Shown one piece after another: positions 26,079 through 34,845 of a DNA stretch of 43,264 bases (positions within the stretch are counted from its first letter, which is position 1; each line of letters starts with the position of its first letter). Source of the DNA: Solirubrobacteraceae bacterium (GTDB taxonomy: Bacteria > Actinomycetota > Thermoleophilia > Solirubrobacterales > Solirubrobacteraceae); assembly GCA_017882375.1 (NCBI GenBank), contig JADGPP010000025.1, positions 1-43,264 of the forward strand, given 5' to 3'. The notes beneath the pieces were generated by a model. The model saw only the letters and a list, made by a program, of their open reading frames with translations, searched no databases and was not told the origin of the DNA. The position numbers were made by a program, and so were the translations under genes.

Positions 26079-26279
26079 ATGTCCGAGCGGCCGACGTCAC
26101 CGCCGCACCCGGGCGCTGGCGCCGGGCTGTGCGACACGTGCTCGCACCAGCAGGGGGTGCGAAACACGCGTGGCTCGGTGTTCTCGCTGTGCATGCGCTC
26201 GCGAGAAGATCCAGCTTATCCGCGCTATCCGCGTCTGCCGGTGCTCGGCTGTCGCGGCTACGAGCGCGGCGAGTCGTGA
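26079..26279 (+). CDS. Small cysteine-containing conserved protein
   Basis: A 66-residue protein: GLCDTCSHQQGV, RNTRGSVFSLCMRSRED, PAYPRYPRLPVLGCRGYE. Four Cys spaced C-x2-C-x16-C-x19-C suggest a small zinc-binding fold, and the RGSxFxLCxRS...YPRYPxLPV..CxGY pattern is one I recognise as a conserved short ORF of actinobacteria with no known function. Divergent from the ABC exporter operon with an 83-base spacer. Confidence 0.75.
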   Translation: MSERPTSPPHPGAGAGLCDTCSHQQGVRNTRGSVFSLCMRSREDPAYPRYPRLPVLGCRGYERGES

Positions 26280-26367
26280 TCTCTTTTATGGAGGCCGGCA
26301 CGGCCGGCCGGCTCGGGGTCGCGCGCGGGCGCGACGCGGCTATGCGCGGTCGACGCGGTCGCGTGCG

Positions 26368-27930
26368 TCAGCCGGCGGCGGCAGCGGGCGCGGCGTCAGA
26401 CTCGGCGGGCGCGTCCTCGGAGGTGACGAAGTCGCGGCTGCGCACGAGCGCGAAGGCGAATGCGGAGCCGGCGAGCGCGACGCAGGCGGCGATTATCAGG
26501 ATGCTGGTGAACGCTTCGGTGAAGCCCACGCGGTAGGAGTGCATCAGCGCGGCTCGTGCTGCGGGGGGCAGTGAGCGCGCGATCTGTCCGACTTCACCGG
26601 ACACCAGCGCGGTGTTCAGGTTGCCGTGCGCGGCGTGCAGGACTTCGCGTCCGGGACCGCTCATCAGCGCGGCGGTCGTATTGCGCGTGACGTCGTGCTG
26701 GAAGATCGCGCCGAGTCCGGCGATGCCGGTCGCGATGCCGACCTGGCGGAAGGTGTTGTTGATGCCCGAGGCCATGCCGCTGCGCGAATGGTGCACGACG
26801 CCGACGGCGGTGGAGGCGAGCGGCGGGTTGATCAGCCCGATGCCGGCGCCGGCGAGCAGGAAGCCGGGTATCAGCACGGTCCAGCCGGAGCTCGCGTCGA
26901 TGGCGGTCATCGCGAGCAGGCCGACGCCGACGAGGATCAGGCCGCAGCCGAGCAGCAGGCGCACGGGCACGCGCACGGACAGGCGCCCGGAGATCGGCGC
27001 GACGAAGAAGGACAGCAGCGTGACCGGCAAGAAGCGCAGGCCGGCTTGCAGCGGGCCGTAGCCGAGCACGTCCTGGATGTACAGGGTGAGATAGAGGAAC
27101 ATCGAGAACATCGACGCGGAGACGGCGAAGGCGACGATGCTCGCGCCGGCGAACGCCGGGCGGCGAAACAGGGTCAGGTCGAGCATCGGGCGCTGCTGGC
27201 GTCGCTCAACGATCACGAACAGCACGATCAGCGCCGCGGAGGCGACGAGGAAGCTGACGATGCGCGTCGAGCCCCAGCCCTTTTCGTTGCCCTCGATCAG
27301 CGCGAAGACGAGCAGGAACAGCGAGCCGGAGAACGTCACCAGGCCGAGCCAGTCGACGCCCCGGGCGTTGGGATCGCGCGACTCGGACACCTGGGTGAGG
27401 GTGAGCGCGACCGCGACGATGCCGATCGGCACGTTGACGAAGAAGATCCATTCCCAGCCGATGCTCGACGTGATCACGCCGCCGACGATCGGGCCGATGG
27501 CGACGGCGCCGCCGATGACGCCGCCGAATACGCCGAAGGCGACGCCGCGCTCGCGGCCGTGGAAGGCGCCGGCGATCAGCGCGAGCGAGGTGGCGAACAT
27601 CATCGCCCCGCCGGTGCCCTGCACGGCGCGCGCGAGGTTCAGCGCGAGCGGCGTGCTGGCCAGCCCGCAGGCGGCGGAGGAGAGCGTGAAGACGACCAGC
27701 CCGGTGACGAACACCAGCCGCCGTCCGAAGCGGTCGGCGAGCGCGCCGGCGGTGAGCAGGAAGGCGGCGAGCGTCAAGGAGTAGGCGTTGACGACCCACT
27801 GCAGGTCCTGAAAGCTCGAGTGCAGGGAGCGCTGGATGTCGGGCAGCGCGACGTTGACGACGGTGATGTCGAGCAACAGCATGAAGATCGCCACAGAGAC
27901 GGCGATCAGCGTCCACCACTTACGCTCCAC
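26368..27930 (-). CDS. MFS drug exporter, DHA2 (EmrB/QacA) family
   Basis: A 520-residue, 14-helix proton antiporter. N-terminal motif FMLLLDITVVNVALPDIQ with the membrane Asp (motif D1), motif A GALADRFGRRLVF in loop 2-3, and motif C GPIVGGVITSSIGWEWIFFVNVP in helix 5 mark the drug:H+ antiporter group. GTG 27930 is chosen for GGGAG five bases upstream and because homologues begin ...KWWTLIAV; in-frame sequence above it is not conserved. Substrates cannot be predicted. The Ala/Glu-rich C-terminus is cytoplasmic. Not coupled to the next cluster (130-base gap). Confidence 0.92.
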   Translation of the reverse strand: MERKWWTLIAVSVAIFMLLLDITVVNVALPDIQRSLHSSFQDLQWVVNAYSLTLAAFLLTAGALADRFGRRLVFVTGLVVFTLSSAACGLASTPLALNLARAVQGTGGAMMFATSLALIAGAFHGRERGVAFGVFGGVIGGAVAIGPIVGGVITSSIGWEWIFFVNVPIGIVAVALTLTQVSESRDPNARGVDWLGLVTFSGSLFLLVFALIEGNEKGWGSTRIVSFLVASAALIVLFVIVERRQQRPMLDLTLFRRPAFAGASIVAFAVSASMFSMFLYLTLYIQDVLGYGPLQAGLRFLPVTLLSFFVAPISGRLSVRVPVRLLLGCGLILVGVGLLAMTAIDASSGWTVLIPGFLLAGAGIGLINPPLASTAVGVVHHSRSGMASGINNTFRQVGIATGIAGLGAIFQHDVTRNTTAALMSGPGREVLHAAHGNLNTALVSGEVGQIARSLPPAARAALMHSYRVGFTEAFTSILIIAACVALAGSAFAFALVRSRDFVTSEDAPAESDAAPAAAAG

Positions 27931-28060
27931 GACAGCTCCCTTGTCGTTGCGTGCGTTACCGCACCGCACTATATGAACGCCAGGTCGCCCCCGCGGGCGC
28001 CTGCCTCCGCCGCCGGCGGCGATGCGCCGCGAGGCGGCCTCGTCGCGTGCTCGTGCGGCG

Positions 28061-28870
28061 CTACACCGTTTGAAGGTGCTTGTGCAGGAACGGCACGACC
28101 TCGCTCCACAGCTTCGCCGCCGGCTCGGGCCGGTAGGTCGGGCGGTAGTCGGCGAAGAACGCGTGGCCGGCGCCGTCGTAGATGTCGACTTTGACATCCT
28201 GCCCGCTCGCGCCGGCCTGCTCGCGCAGCTGCGCGCCGAGCTCGGGCGATGGGTTCTGGTCCTCGGCGCCGATCGCCGCCAGCAGCGGGCAGTTGAGCGA
28301 CGCGGCCATTTCCAGCGGCGGCGTCGGGCGCGGCCGCGTCGAGCGCTCGTCGGGTGTGGCGCGGTCGATGAAGCCGCCCCAGCAGTCGACGGCGGCATTG
28401 AGCCTGTCCGACGCGCAGGCGAACAGCAGCGTGTAGCGCCCGCCCATGCAGAAGCCGATGCAGCCGATCTGCTCGGTCACGCCGTCGAGGCTGCGCAGGT
28501 GATCGGCGGCGCCCTGCAGGTCGCCGAGCACGGTCTCGTCGGACATCGCGAACAGGCGCGCCATCACCGCCTGCAGGTCGTCGGTCGGCGGCGGCCCGCC
28601 TTCGCGCGTGTACAGGTCGACGCCGAGCGCCACGTAGCCGACGTTGGCGAGTCGGTTGCAGACATCGCGCACGTGCTCAATGAGCCCGCTGGCCTCGTGG
28701 ATGACGACCATCCCGGGGTGGCTGGAGGCGTCGGCGGGGCGCGCCAGGTAGCCGTTGACCTGCGTGTCGCCGGCGCCGGCGAACGTCAGCTCCTCGCCGC
28801 TGATGCGAGTGGGATCGCTGACGGCCCCGGGAACTCCCTGCGGGCTTGGCTTGACCTCGATGCTTGGCAT
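28061..28870 (-). CDS. Dienelactone hydrolase family protein
   Basis: A 269-residue alpha/beta hydrolase. The catalytic triad is readable: Cys nucleophile in GFCMGGRYT, Asp in IGAEDQ and His in DGAGHAFF; the oxyanion region reads VVIHEASGLIEHVRDV. Dienelactone hydrolases open enol-lactones in catechol breakdown, but this branch acts on varied esters. ATG 28870 has a strong GGAGGT eight bases upstream; an in-frame extension to 29446 overlaps the MerR gene and is not real. It is the last gene of the MFS-MerR-hydrolase operon and so may be part of a detoxification response. Confidence 0.92.
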   Translation of the reverse strand: MPSIEVKPSPQGVPGAVSDPTRISGEELTFAGAGDTQVNGYLARPADASSHPGMVVIHEASGLIEHVRDVCNRLANVGYVALGVDLYTREGGPPPTDDLQAVMARLFAMSDETVLGDLQGAADHLRSLDGVTEQIGCIGFCMGGRYTLLFACASDRLNAAVDCWGGFIDRATPDERSTRPRPTPPLEMAASLNCPLLAAIGAEDQNPSPELGAQLREQAGASGQDVKVDIYDGAGHAFFADYRPTYRPEPAAKLWSEVVPFLHKHLQTV

Positions 28871-28872
28871 GG

Positions 28873-29397
28873 TCACGGACCTCCTGGTCGCTGGAGAATG
28901 GGCGCCGGCGCCGCGAACGTCGCACCTGCGTGCGCGTCGAGCTCGCGCATCTTGCGTCGCACGCGCTTGCGCGTCTCTGAGAGCTCGTCCTCCAGGCGCG
29001 ACAGCTCGCCGGCGCGACGGCGCACGAGCGCGAGCTGGCGGTCGATGTGCCCGAGCGCCTCTTGCAGCAGCGCTTGGCGGCGGTCTGAGTCGACGTCCTC
29101 GCGGCGCAGCTGCGCGCGCACCGCAGCGCGCGCATCCTCGGCCGCGAGCAGCGTCTTCAGCTCCTCCAGCGAGACGCCGAGCAGGTCCTTCAGGCGCATC
29201 ACCTCGCGCAGGCGCTCGACCTCGGTGTCGCTGTAGAGGCGATGGCGCCCTGACGGCCGCGCGGGCGCCTCGGGCAGCAGGCCGATCTCCTCGTAGTAGC
29301 GGATCGTGCGCGGCGTCGTGCCGACCAGGCGCGCGACGTCGCCGATGCGCAGGCTCCCTGCGTGCGGTTGCTCGGTGCCTGGCGTCCGGCTGCTCAT
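28873..29397 (-). CDS. MerR-family transcriptional regulator
   Basis: A 174-residue regulator. The winged-helix domain at residues about 16-85 starts LRIGDVARLVGTTPRTIRYYEEIGLL, followed by RLYSDTEVERLREVMRLKDLLGVSLEEL. A coiled-coil dimer helix follows (about 105-155, rich in Arg/Glu/Leu). There is no C-terminal Cys set for metal sensing, so the ligand is probably an organic compound. ATG 29397 overlaps the MFS stop (ATGA) and its stop is two bases from the hydrolase start. It likely controls this operon. Confidence 0.92.
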   Translation of the reverse strand: MSSRTPGTEQPHAGSLRIGDVARLVGTTPRTIRYYEEIGLLPEAPARPSGRHRLYSDTEVERLREVMRLKDLLGVSLEELKTLLAAEDARAAVRAQLRREDVDSDRRQALLQEALGHIDRQLALVRRRAGELSRLEDELSETRKRVRRKMRELDAHAGATFAAPAPILQRPGGP

Positions 29398-31037
29398 GAG
29401 CGCACGCTGAGCTCGTCGGCGGGGGTGGCGACGGGGGAGGGGACACCGTCGAGACCGGGCAGCATGGCCTCCTCGACGATGGCCTCCTCCCATGGCGTGA
29501 CGCCGCGCTGGGCTTGCTCGGAAGCGCTTTCGTGGCGCGGGCGCATGAGACACACGGCGGTGCCGATCAGCGAGGTCCCCGCGAGCACCCACAGGGCGAC
29601 GTGCATGTTGGCGATGAACGGCGCGAGCTTCTCCGCCGAGAGTCCCTGGGCGAGGCCGGAGAAGACGGCGAACAGCGTCGACTTGGGCACGGCCGAGGTG
29701 ATGATGGCGAGCACGAAGGCGATCGACAGCACGGCGCCGGTGTTCTGCAGCAACGTGCGCGCGCCGGCGGCGATGCCGCGGCGGTGGGCCGGGACGACGC
29801 CCATCATCGCGGCCGTGTTGGGGCTGTTGAACATGCCCGAGCCGATGCCGACGACGAGCAGCCACAGGCCGCTCTGCCAGTAGGCGGTGTGCACGTCGAG
29901 CGTCGTCATCGCGGCCAGCGCGACGGCGCTGACGAGCATGCCGATCGCGGCCAGCGCGCGCGAGCCGTGGCGGTCGGCGTAGATGCCGGCGATCGGCGAG
30001 GCGACGAGCATGCCGAGCGCGAGCGGGATCAGCTTGATGCCGGCTTGGATCGGCGAATTGCCCTGCGCGCCCTGGTAGTAGAAGACGAACAGGAACATCA
30101 GCGCAAAGCGCGCGAGTCCGTTGATGAACGAGGCCGCGCTGGCCGCCGCGAACAGGCGGTCCTTGAAGATGTCGAGGTCGAGCATCGGCGCGCGCGAGCG
30201 GCGCTCGATCGCCACCCACAGCGGCAGCAGCACAGCGGCGACCACCAGCCCGCCGATCACCAGGCTGTCGTTCCAGCCGCTGATGCCGCCGCGCGAGACG
30301 CCGTACACCAGGCCCGTCAGCCCGATCACGAACGTCGTCGTGCCGAGCACGTCATAGCCCCGTACGGTGTCCGGTTTGGACAGCTCGCGCAGGATCAGCG
30401 CGCCCCACACGGCGCCGCCGAGCGCGAGCGGGACGTTGAACCAGAAGACCCAGTGCCAGGAGATCGCCACGAGCGCGCCTCCGAGCACCGGCCCGAGCAC
30501 GAGCCCGATCGCGGCGACCATCGTGTTGGCGCCCATCGCCAGGCCGAGTTCCTCCTTGGGGAAGGCGTCGGTGACCAGCGCGGCGGCGTTGGCGAACAAG
30601 AACGCCGAGCCGATTCCCTGCAGGATCCGCCACAGGATCAGCACGGTCGCGTCGCCGGAGAAGCCGGCGCCGAGCGACGCGAAGGCGAACACGAGAAAGC
30701 CGCCCACGTAGGCGCGCTTGCGCCCGAACAGGTCGCTCAGGCGACCGGCCATCAGCACCAGCACGGTGGCGGCGATCAGATATGCGAGGATCACCCAGAC
30801 GAGCGCCAGCAGGCTGGTGTGCAGCGAGCGCTCGAGGTCGGGCAGCGCGATGATCAGCGTGCCCGAGTTGGTCGCCGCGAGCAGCATGCCGAGGCTGGTG
30901 CAGGAGAGCGCCCACCACTTGTAGCTGGCGTGCCCGGCCTCGACGCCAAAGCGCGAGGCCGGTCGGGCGTCCTGGCCCTGCGGTGCGGTCGACGATGCGC
31001 TCAATGCCTGCTCCTCTGACGTCTCGCGGGTCTGCAT
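29394..31037 (-). CDS. MFS drug exporter, DHA2 family (MerR-linked)
   Basis: A 547-residue, 14-helix transporter. Helix 1 carries MLLAATNSGTLIIALPDLE, with Asn-Ser where DHA2 proteins usually have a charged Asp, which may alter coupling. Loop 2-3 has motif A GRLSDLFGRKRAYV; helix 5 has GPVLGGALVAISWHWVFWFNVP. The ATG at 31037 is preferred over a TTG one codon earlier. First gene of the operon with merR and the hydrolase. Substrate unknown but possibly the MerR ligand. Confidence 0.9.
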   Translation of the reverse strand: MQTRETSEEQALSASSTAPQGQDARPASRFGVEAGHASYKWWALSCTSLGMLLAATNSGTLIIALPDLERSLHTSLLALVWVILAYLIAATVLVLMAGRLSDLFGRKRAYVGGFLVFAFASLGAGFSGDATVLILWRILQGIGSAFLFANAAALVTDAFPKEELGLAMGANTMVAAIGLVLGPVLGGALVAISWHWVFWFNVPLALGGAVWGALILRELSKPDTVRGYDVLGTTTFVIGLTGLVYGVSRGGISGWNDSLVIGGLVVAAVLLPLWVAIERRSRAPMLDLDIFKDRLFAAASAASFINGLARFALMFLFVFYYQGAQGNSPIQAGIKLIPLALGMLVASPIAGIYADRHGSRALAAIGMLVSAVALAAMTTLDVHTAYWQSGLWLLVVGIGSGMFNSPNTAAMMGVVPAHRRGIAAGARTLLQNTGAVLSIAFVLAIITSAVPKSTLFAVFSGLAQGLSAEKLAPFIANMHVALWVLAGTSLIGTAVCLMRPRHESASEQAQRGVTPWEEAIVEEAMLPGLDGVPSPVATPADELSVRS

Positions 31038-31041
31038 CAAA

Positions 31042-31067
31042 TTGACGTGAACGTAAGGATCACGGTA
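31042..31067. promoter_or_regulatory. Candidate operator before the MFS-MerR operon
   Basis: The upstream region holds the near-palindrome ACGTGAACGT (31045-31054) and CGTGA / TCACG arms around 31046-31064. This is the only dyad in the 100 bases before the operon and could bind the MerR protein, but arm spacing does not match the classical 19-20 base MerR site. Confidence 0.25.
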
Positions 31068-31149
31068 GCAGGCCGGGGGCGCTTTTCGAAGTCCCCGGCG
31101 GGCGCCGCCAGGGGTATCGGCGGCGCCGGCGTCGTGCTAGAACATTCCT

Positions 31150-31620
31150 ATGAGCGAGCACAAGGTGGTCAAGTCAGAGGAGCAGTGGCGCCAGGAGCTG
31201 ACGCCGGCGCAGTACGACGTGTTGCGCAGGGCCGGCACAGAGCCGCCGTTCACCGGCGAGTACGTCTACAACAAGGAGTCCGGCGACTATCGCTGCGCGG
31301 CGTGCGGCACGGCGCTGTTCGACGCCGACACGAAGTTCGAGTCGGGCACAGGCTGGCCGAGCTTCACCGAGCCGGCGGTCGCCGAGGCGGTCGAGCTGCG
31401 CCCGGACAACAGTCTCTTCATGAAGCGCACAGAGGTCATCTGCCGCACGTGCGGCGGGCACCTCGGACACGTGTTCGACGACGGTCCCGGCGAGAACGGC
31501 CAGCGTTACTGCATCAACTCGGCGGCGTTGGCGTTCCAGCCGGCGGCTGCAAGCGCGCAGGACGACGGCGAGCCCGCCGGCGCTGCGCTTCCGGCACAGC
31601 CGGACTCCGACACCCGCTAG
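31150..31620 (+). CDS. msrB: Peptide methionine (R)-S-oxide reductase
   Basis: A 156-residue repair enzyme that reduces the R form of methionine sulfoxide in proteins. Zinc ligands C49/C52 (CAAC) and C98/C101 (CRTC) are present, as is the catalytic C121 in RYCINSAAL; GTGWPSFTEP and GGHLGHVFDDGP are conserved. The resolving-Cys position equivalent to E. coli-type enzymes lacks an obvious Cys outside the zinc set, so recycling may be direct. The last 25 residues are a non-conserved Ala/Pro/Asp tail. msrA lies 2.4 kb downstream on the other strand. Confidence 0.96.
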   Translation: MSEHKVVKSEEQWRQELTPAQYDVLRRAGTEPPFTGEYVYNKESGDYRCAACGTALFDADTKFESGTGWPSFTEPAVAEAVELRPDNSLFMKRTEVICRTCGGHLGHVFDDGPGENGQRYCINSAALAFQPAAASAQDDGEPAGAALPAQPDSDTR

Positions 31621-31630
31621 GGTTCGCGCG

Positions 31631-31948
31631 ATGATCATGGAGGCGCGCGCCAAGCGCCTGTCCACGCCGCTGCAATGGGGACGTCGTGAGAAGAGGGCCG
31701 TCGGCGCCCTGCTGGCCGTGCTCGCAGTTGCCGCGATCGCGCTCGGCACCTATGCGCTGACGAGCGGATCGCCGGCGCGCAAGGACTGCGTGGAAGCGAT
31801 CGCTCCGAGCACGGTCGGCGCCGTGAGGATTCACGCCTGCGGCAGCAAGGCGCGGCAGGTGTGCGCGTCGGCTCACAGCTACAAGGGCATCGCCGATGCC
31901 CTCAGCGCATCCTGCAGGCGCGCTGGCCTGCCGGTCGCCAAGAGCTAG
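31631..31948 (+). CDS. Small membrane-anchored protein with Cys-rich exterior
   Basis: A 105-residue protein: basic cytoplasmic N-terminus (to about 24), one membrane helix (about 25-45, GALLAVLAVAAIALGTYAL), and a 60-residue outer domain with four Cys (KDCVEAI, HACGSK, QVCASA, ASCRRAG) that could form two disulfides. No family recognised. ATG 31631 is ten bases after the msrB stop, so co-expression with msrB is likely and might hint at an envelope redox role. Confidence 0.75.
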   Translation: MIMEARAKRLSTPLQWGRREKRAVGALLAVLAVAAIALGTYALTSGSPARKDCVEAIAPSTVGAVRIHACGSKARQVCASAHSYKGIADALSASCRRAGLPVAKS

Positions 31949-32190
31949 AAGCGCCCGTCCAGCGCGCTTGCAGCAGCGCGCCCGCCGCGCCTGCGCGGGC
32001 CCCGACAGCCACGCACGCAAGGCTCTCTGGAGGGCATCTATACAGGTGTCTAAACGCCCTGTTGAAGTGTTGGCCAGTCTGTCCCTAGGCGCTTTGCCCA
32101 CCTGCCGTTTTCATGGTGCATTGCAATTGGCGCGCCCCGCTCGCATGCGTGCAACGGGTGGGCCACCAACCAAGTAGGAAATGGAGGCAC
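31949..32190. other. Intergenic region before amt
   Basis: No gene supported. Rich in GC at the left; the right 100 bases are less GC-rich and probably hold the amt promoter (AT-richer stretch around 32036-32060, CTATACAGGTGTCTAAACG). No clear GlnR-type site could be identified by eye. Confidence 0.4.
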
Positions 32191-33588
32191 ATGTCCTGGA
32201 ACGCATACCCAAGCTGGCTGGTGGCCGGCGACAACGCGTGGCAGATGACCGCGGCTACGTTCGTCGGCCTGATGAGCCTTCCGGGCCTGGCGGTCCTGTA
32301 TGGCGGTGTGATGCAGAAGCGCTGGTCGGTCAACAGCATGATGCTCACGTTCGCGGCGTTCTCGATCGTGCTGGTCGCCTGGTGCTTGTGGGCGTTCAAG
32401 ATGGGCTTCGGCACGCCGATCGGGAGTGGCAAAGGGTTCTTCGACACGATGTGGGGCAAGTCGGGGACGGTTCTCGGCGCCGGCACGTTGCAGGCGCAGG
32501 CGGCGATCCCATCGATCTCCGTTGGGCCGCCGTTCCATTTCCCTGAGGCGTCGCTGATCTACTTCCAGTTCGTGTTCGCCGCGATCACGCCGATCCTGAT
32601 GCTGGGCTCGGTGCTCGGGCGGATCAACTTCAAGGCATGGATCCCCTTCGTGCTGTTGTGGATCACGTTCGTCTACACGATCAACGCCTTCCTCATCTGG
32701 GGCGGCGGCTACTGGGCGGCGCACGGGGCGCTGGACTACTCGGGTGGTTACGTCATCCACCTCGCGGCCGGCATCTCCGGCTTCGTGGCGGCGGCCGTGA
32801 TCGGACCGAGGTTGCAACGAGATCGTGAGATCGACGCGCCGAACAACCTGTTGATGGTCGCCGTCGGCGCCGGTCTGCTGTGGCTCGGCTGGAACGGGTT
32901 CAACGGTGGAGACTCCTACTACGCGGGCGTCAACGCCTCCGTGGCAGTCGTCAACACGAACCTGTGCACGGCCGTGGCGATGCTCGTGTGGATCGCCTGG
33001 GACTACATCTTCCGTGACAAGCCGTCGCTGATCGGCTCGGTCAACGGAATGATCACCGGGCTCGTGGCGATCACCCCTGCCGCCGGCTTCGTCAACGGGT
33101 GGGGTGCGGGCGCGATCGGCATCATCGCTTCGACGATCGTCTGGATGGCGATCCGCTTCCTCAGCCGCGCGCCGGTGTTCCGCAACGTGGACGACACGTT
33201 GGGGGTGATCTATACGCACGGGATCGCCGGCCTGACGGGCGGTCTCTTGACGGGCATCTTCGCCGATCCGCACATCATCGAGTACGCGGCTTCCGGCGGC
33301 GGGGCGGGAAACCTGCCGGGATTCTCGGGGGTGGTGCACGGCAGCTGGACGCTGTTGCGCTGGCAGGCCGAGACTGCCGCGTGGGTGATCATCTTCAGCG
33401 GTATCGCAACGTTCATCCTGCTGAAGATCGTCGGCATCTTCGTGCCCTTGCGGCTCTCCGACGAAGAGCTGGAGATCGGCGATCACGCGATCCACGGCAA
33501 CGAGGTCTATCCATCGGACGTTCCAACGCTCGGCGGTCCGCACGCACCGCCGGCGTGGCAGCCCGCTCCAGCGCCCTCGGGGGCGTAG
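32191..33588 (+). CDS. amt: Ammonium transporter
   Basis: A 465-residue, 11-helix Amt/MEP/Rh channel that brings ammonium across the cytoplasmic membrane. The twin pore His are present (GGYVIHLAAGISG and YTHGIAGLTGG), with the Amt signature region and AYPSWLVAGDNAWQMTAATFV at the N-terminus. ATG 32191 follows GGAGG closely; an in-frame ATG at 32113 adds a non-conserved extension. The cytoplasmic tail (about 430-465) is Pro/Ala-rich. Atypically, no glnK is next to it. Two hairpins follow the gene. Confidence 0.94.
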   Translation: MSWNAYPSWLVAGDNAWQMTAATFVGLMSLPGLAVLYGGVMQKRWSVNSMMLTFAAFSIVLVAWCLWAFKMGFGTPIGSGKGFFDTMWGKSGTVLGAGTLQAQAAIPSISVGPPFHFPEASLIYFQFVFAAITPILMLGSVLGRINFKAWIPFVLLWITFVYTINAFLIWGGGYWAAHGALDYSGGYVIHLAAGISGFVAAAVIGPRLQRDREIDAPNNLLMVAVGAGLLWLGWNGFNGGDSYYAGVNASVAVVNTNLCTAVAMLVWIAWDYIFRDKPSLIGSVNGMITGLVAITPAAGFVNGWGAGAIGIIASTIVWMAIRFLSRAPVFRNVDDTLGVIYTHGIAGLTGGLLTGIFADPHIIEYAASGGGAGNLPGFSGVVHGSWTLLRWQAETAAWVIIFSGIATFILLKIVGIFVPLRLSDEELEIGDHAIHGNEVYPSDVPTLGGPHAPPAWQPAPAPSGA

Positions 33589-33607
33589 GGACGGGAGGCT
33601 GAAGGCT

Positions 33608-33640
33608 CGAGGCGCGTCCATTCCCCGCGGACGCGCCTCG
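33608..33640 (+). terminator. Terminator of amt
   Basis: Perfect 12-base stem CGAGGCGCGTCC / GGACGCGCCTCG with a 9-base loop, 19 bases after the amt stop. Confidence 0.8.
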
Positions 33641-33660
33641 GGTCGGATACGACGGTTCGT

Positions 33661-33680
33661 GGCCCCGCTTCGGCGGGGTC
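33661..33680 (+). terminator. Second hairpin after amt
   Basis: GGCCCCGC-TTCG-GCGGGGTC, an 8-base stem (one G-T pair) with a stable TTCG tetraloop, 20 bases after the first hairpin. Probably a backup terminator. Confidence 0.6.
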
Positions 33681-33757
33681 GCGCCGTTTAACAGGACACG
33701 CGTTTGGACGGCTGCCGCGCCAGCCTCCGCGCGCAGTGCGCGGCCCGCGGTAACCGG

Positions 33758-33945
33758 CCGTATAACGATGGTTGCTACCGAGCCGTCCTTTGATGCTCCC
33801 TCCGCAACCTCCGTATAACCATGGTTGCTACCGGTGCGGACTTCGATGCTCTCTTCGCAACCCGCGTATAACCATGGTTGCTACCAGGCCGTCCGTCGAT
33901 CCTCTCTTCACAGAGTGCGTATAACCATGGCTATACGCACTCTGT
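33758..33945. repeat. 53-base tandem repeat array with palindromic core
   Basis: TATAAC recurs at 33761, 33814, 33867 and 33920, an exact 53-base period. Each unit begins with CGTATAACCATGGTTGCTACC (first unit has one change) containing the palindrome AACCATGGTT, then a less conserved 32-base part. The fourth unit is cut after the core and changes into TATACGCACTCTGT, which pairs perfectly over 14 bases with ACAGAGTGCGTATA of the third/fourth junction (33910-33923 with 33932-33945, loop of 8). No coding potential supported. Confidence 0.9.
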
Positions 33946-34061
33946 TGGCAGGAATACGGCCCCGGCGCGGATCCCTGCCTACGTGCACGCGCTGGCCGCA
34001 CACCAGCAGGGTCCGGGGCGCGCGCGGGCGGCCCATCGGCGGGACGCGCGTCAGGCGGGAG
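33946..34061. other. Spacer between repeat array and msrA
   Basis: About 115 bases downstream of msrA (which is on the minus strand). No gene or hairpin of note seen. Confidence 0.4.
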
Positions 34062-34715
34062 TCAGCTGGAGTGCGCGAGGCCGACGGGACAGCTGACGCC
34101 GGTGCCGCCGAGACCGCAGTAGCCGTTGGGGTTCTTGGCGAGGTACTGCTGGTGATAGTCCTCGGCGTAGTAGAACGGCCCGGCCTCGGCGATCTCCGTT
34201 GTGATCTCTCCGTGGCCGGCCTGCGTGAGCGTCGCTTGGTAGGCCTCGCGCGAGGACTGCGCGGCTGCGCGCTGGGCGTCGCCGTGCCAAAGCAGCGCTG
34301 AGCGGTACTGCGTGCCGACGTCGTTGCCCTGGCGCATGCCCTGCGTTGGGTCGTGGCCCTCCCAGAAGAGCTTGAGCATGTCCTCGAAGCTCGCCTGCTT
34401 GACGTGAAAGGCGACGAGCACGACCTCGGTGTGCCCGGTGCGCCCACTGCAGACCTCCTCGTAGGTCGGGTTTGGCGTGAAGCCGCCCGCGTAGCCGGCG
34501 GCTGTCGTGTACACGCCCGGCGCCTGCCAGAAGATCCGCTCGGCGCCCCAGAAGCAGCCCATGCCGAACACTGCCGTCTCCACGCCTTCGGGGAACGGTC
34601 CCTTCAGCGGTGTGCCCAGCACCTCGTGCCTGGCCGGCAGTGGCATCTCTGTCTGTCGTCCCGGCAGAGCCGACTCGGCGTCGATCATGTTTGACTGCTT
34701 GCGTGTGAAGAGCAT
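34062..34715 (-). CDS. msrA: Peptide methionine (S)-S-oxide reductase
   Basis: A 217-residue enzyme that reduces the S form of methionine sulfoxide. Catalytic C54 sits in [13 protein letters not shown]; other conserved parts are [45 protein letters not shown] and [12 protein letters not shown]. Two Cys near the C-terminus ([16 protein letters not shown]) match the resolving cysteines of the E. coli-type enzyme, so recycling by thioredoxin is expected. Complements msrB upstream. ATG 34715; an in-frame ATG nine codons later (residue 10) is possible. Confidence 0.96.
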   Translation of the reverse strand: MLFTRKQSNMIDAESALPGRQTEMPLPARHEVLGTPLKGPFPEGVETAVFGMGCFWGAERIFWQAPGVYTTAAGYAGGFTPNPTYEEVCSGRTGHTEVVLVAFHVKQASFEDMLKLFWEGHDPTQGMRQGNDVGTQYRSALLWHGDAQRAAAQSSREAYQATLTQAGHGEITTEIAEAGPFYYAEDYHQQYLAKNPNGYCGLGGTGVSCPVGLAHSS

Positions 34716-34845
34716 GAGCTCAGGCTAGATGATCGGCGGCAGTCGCAAGGCTGCTCACGGGTCGACCAAACGCGACGCAGGAGCGGCGCTGCAAGGCGCC
34801 GGCGAGCAGTTTCGGTCGGCGCCTGCGAGCCGCCGCGCCACGGTC

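Noticed and set aside
24697-26079. Long plus-strand ORF across the ABC exporter gene
   Set aside because: No family similarity; the minus strand encodes all ABC motifs in order.
33758-33945. CRISPR-like array (21-base repeat, 32-base spacer)
   Set aside because: Spacers of the first two units are clearly similar to each other, only four units exist, and no cas gene is in the window; a 53-base tandem repeat explains it better.
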